This document shows positions 62,101 to 64,000 of a stretch of DNA of 64,000 bases, one piece after another. This DNA comes from Orthonyx spaldingii. Lineage: Eukaryota > Chordata > Aves > Passeriformes > Orthonychidae. Below the pieces are notes generated by a model, which was given only the letters and a program-made list of their open reading frames with translations, did not search any database and was not told where the DNA came from. Each line of letters starts with the position of its first letter. Within the stretch, counting starts at the first letter, position 1. The DNA lies in the NCBI GenBank assembly GCA_013397795.1, contig VZTJ01005469.1:1261840-1325839 (forward strand), in the 5' to 3' direction. The translations under genes were made by a program, and so were the position numbers.

Positions 62101-64000
62101 AGTTTTAAATTTAGACTTCCCTTGACTGGTCTGAGTTGCGCTAATATTTTGAGTTTGAACAGCTTGAATATTGTAGCTTATTAATATTTTTCTCTGTTTT
62201 GCTGACACTAAATGACCTGTTCAAGGCAGCTAAATAGATTAATGGCAATGTCAGATGTCAAACTGATCATCTAGATCCTCAGATTACTCTCTAATGTAGC
62301 AGATTCAGGACACTGAAAATCTAAACCTTTCTGACATCTCTATTTCTGACATCGAGCATTTTATCTGTGCAGGACTGGAAAGATTACTTGCACCTATTTT
62401 CTGCACATGAAAGGCAGAAAGCCAGAGAAAGCTGATGCCTTTCTGAGTGATACAGGCAGCTTTAAAAGCTCACAGCAAGCTTCTCTCTTTAACCTAATCT
62501 TAACACCTTATCTACCACTCTATCTCACTGTTACCTATGTCAGTTCTTCTAACTAACTCTGCATGGCAAGAAACAGCATTACTCTTATCTTCTTTTAAGT
62601 TTTTGCTTTTCAGTGATTATCTTTTCCTTGATCTGTCAGTTGCTTCAAATTCACAGCACATTTAAGTTTTTTCTAAGATCTGCCACTTATCATTTGTCCA
62701 TAGATGCGTAACAGCACAAAAAAGCCCTCCACTACTTTGTGTTCAAAATACACTTTTACTTGGAAAATATTTTCAAAGCTATATGTCAGCTCCAAGCTCT
62801 GAACATTAAAAGGCACTGCATATTGTCCTGCCTGCTCAATTCAGAAAGATTTAAAGCAACTTCTTTACTGAAGTGCATGTGTCTATAAATGGCAGCATTT
62901 GTGAAGTGAGGCAGCAACCTCATAAAAAGCAGCATCTAAAGACCTTATTAAACACACACCACTTGTGAAAAAAAATGGAGTAATTCTCTTTTGAAGCCCT
63001 CTTCTGCTTATGATGACTGGCATCTCAAAATACCATCTAATCGTCTGCTGCACGTCAATACTCTCAGTAACAATTTACAGGTGGATATGCTTTCATATAC
63101 TTTGTGTGACAATGAAACAAAAGGTGTATTAGTTATTCAGTAAATTAAGCTGAATCACTGAAAAATACATTAGTATTTTGTCTGTGCCTTCAGAAACCAG
63201 CTACATACACAGCTGGATGTAAGTAATTGACAGCTTTATGGCTGCAAAGTTCTCAAGTACTAAGCTTATGCACAGATCAGACTCAGATGGGGAAGAGCAA
63301 AGTGTGTAGATGATGATATGATTCAATGTAGAACAGCTCAATCTTCCTTTTCAGACTCAGTGAACAGAGAGCCACATCTAGCTGTTTCGACTGTTCTATG
63401 TGAATGTACTCACACACCTTTAGGCCAAAAGCATGAACAACTGCCAGGATATAAAGAGATTCTGCAGAATTGCCACAGCCTGAAACTTAGAATTCATATT
63501 TCAAGAGCTTGTTCTTCCAACATACCAGAACTCTTTTTTTCTGAAAGGTTCAGCCCTGTCTGAAGTAGGGGCTGTATTTTTTCCACCTCTGGGGATCTAA
63601 AGAAGAATTCTGTCCTGAGTAGTTACATTTCTCTCATCTCAGAGGGCTTCCTCTGGGAGGACCTGCACACAGAGTGGTTAATTCAGTTACACACAAGGTA
63701 TGCTCTGGCATTGCTGACCACAAGCAAAGGCATTACACAAGAGCAGCCTGATTGAAGGCATGTTGCCTAAGTACTGTGAAGTATTACAGTAGGAGCAGTG
63801 CATTCCTGAGCACCTGAGCGTATTTGCTGTAATTCAGAAGCTGATTTCCACCCCTCAAACTGTACCACTCGGGTCTCTCAGTGCATCTGGTGGACAATGC
63901 ACAGAATGCTGGAAGATTTTCCATTGCTTTTAAATGCCACAGTCAGTCTCGTGCAATCAGTTCTGTGTGGTACTACTGAACTGAAATAAGGCTTTTCATT
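59146..64000 (-). other. INIP: INIP upstream intron (5' end beyond the window)
   Basis: About 4.9 kb of AT-rich DNA continue to the right edge. No CpG island, promoter or first coding exon of INIP is seen, so this is most likely intron and the gene's 5' end is outside the window. No repeats or RNA genes are recognised. Confidence 0.7.

Noticed and set aside
59146..64000. Search for the first coding exon of INIP
   Set aside because: No ATG with the expected short Met-Ala-Ala-Asn-like reading and a phase-1 donor was found on the - strand, so the exon is assumed to lie outside the window.

Overview
The window looks like nuclear DNA of a bird, most likely a passerine. Three CR1-type LINE fragments are present, two of them ending in the CR1 3' ATTCTGTG/ATTCTATG-like short repeats. 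One LTR (about 48.74-49.28 kb) resembles LTR sequence I associate with passerine endogenous retroviruses. Coding sequence is sparse, introns are long, and the coding exons show the GC-rich islands typical of birds. No bacterial-style operon, CRISPR array or rRNA/tRNA gene is visible.

Two real genes are recognised, arranged tail to tail. The left two thirds is the 3' part of KIAA1958 on the + strand, a vertebrate gene whose C-terminal domain derives from a Crypton tyrosine-recombinase (YR) transposon. Its first coding exon lies at 1118-2297 and is interrupted by a 387-base assembly gap. An 18.9-kb intron follows, then an intact terminal exon at 21187-22232 that encodes one Crypton-type YR domain. 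The phase-1 junction joins cleanly and predicts about 741 residues. About 21 kb further on, at 43157-43318 and 44381-45150, lie the broken remains of a second set of terminal exons encoding a different Crypton-type YR domain. They keep a splice acceptor in the same phase as the shared donor, but carry many frameshifts and stops. From memory, mammals keep this second C terminus as an alternative isoform of KIAA1958; here it is a pseudogene. This decay of a domesticated-transposon alternative ending is the main discovery of the window.

The right third contains INIP (SOSS complex subunit C) on the - strand. Its last three coding exons are at 59043-59145, 56462-56552 and 55401-55496; the first coding exon lies beyond the right edge. 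KIAA1958 next to INIP in convergent orientation matches the human 9q32 gene order as I recall it.

Other contents: a probable LTR at about 301-1069 that stops only about 10 bases before the likely splice acceptor of the first KIAA1958 coding exon; CR1 fragments near 9.4-9.8, 25.1-26.7 and 38.4-38.7 kb, all on the + strand; a few microsatellites and short tandem duplications; and long stretches of ordinary intronic or intergenic DNA.
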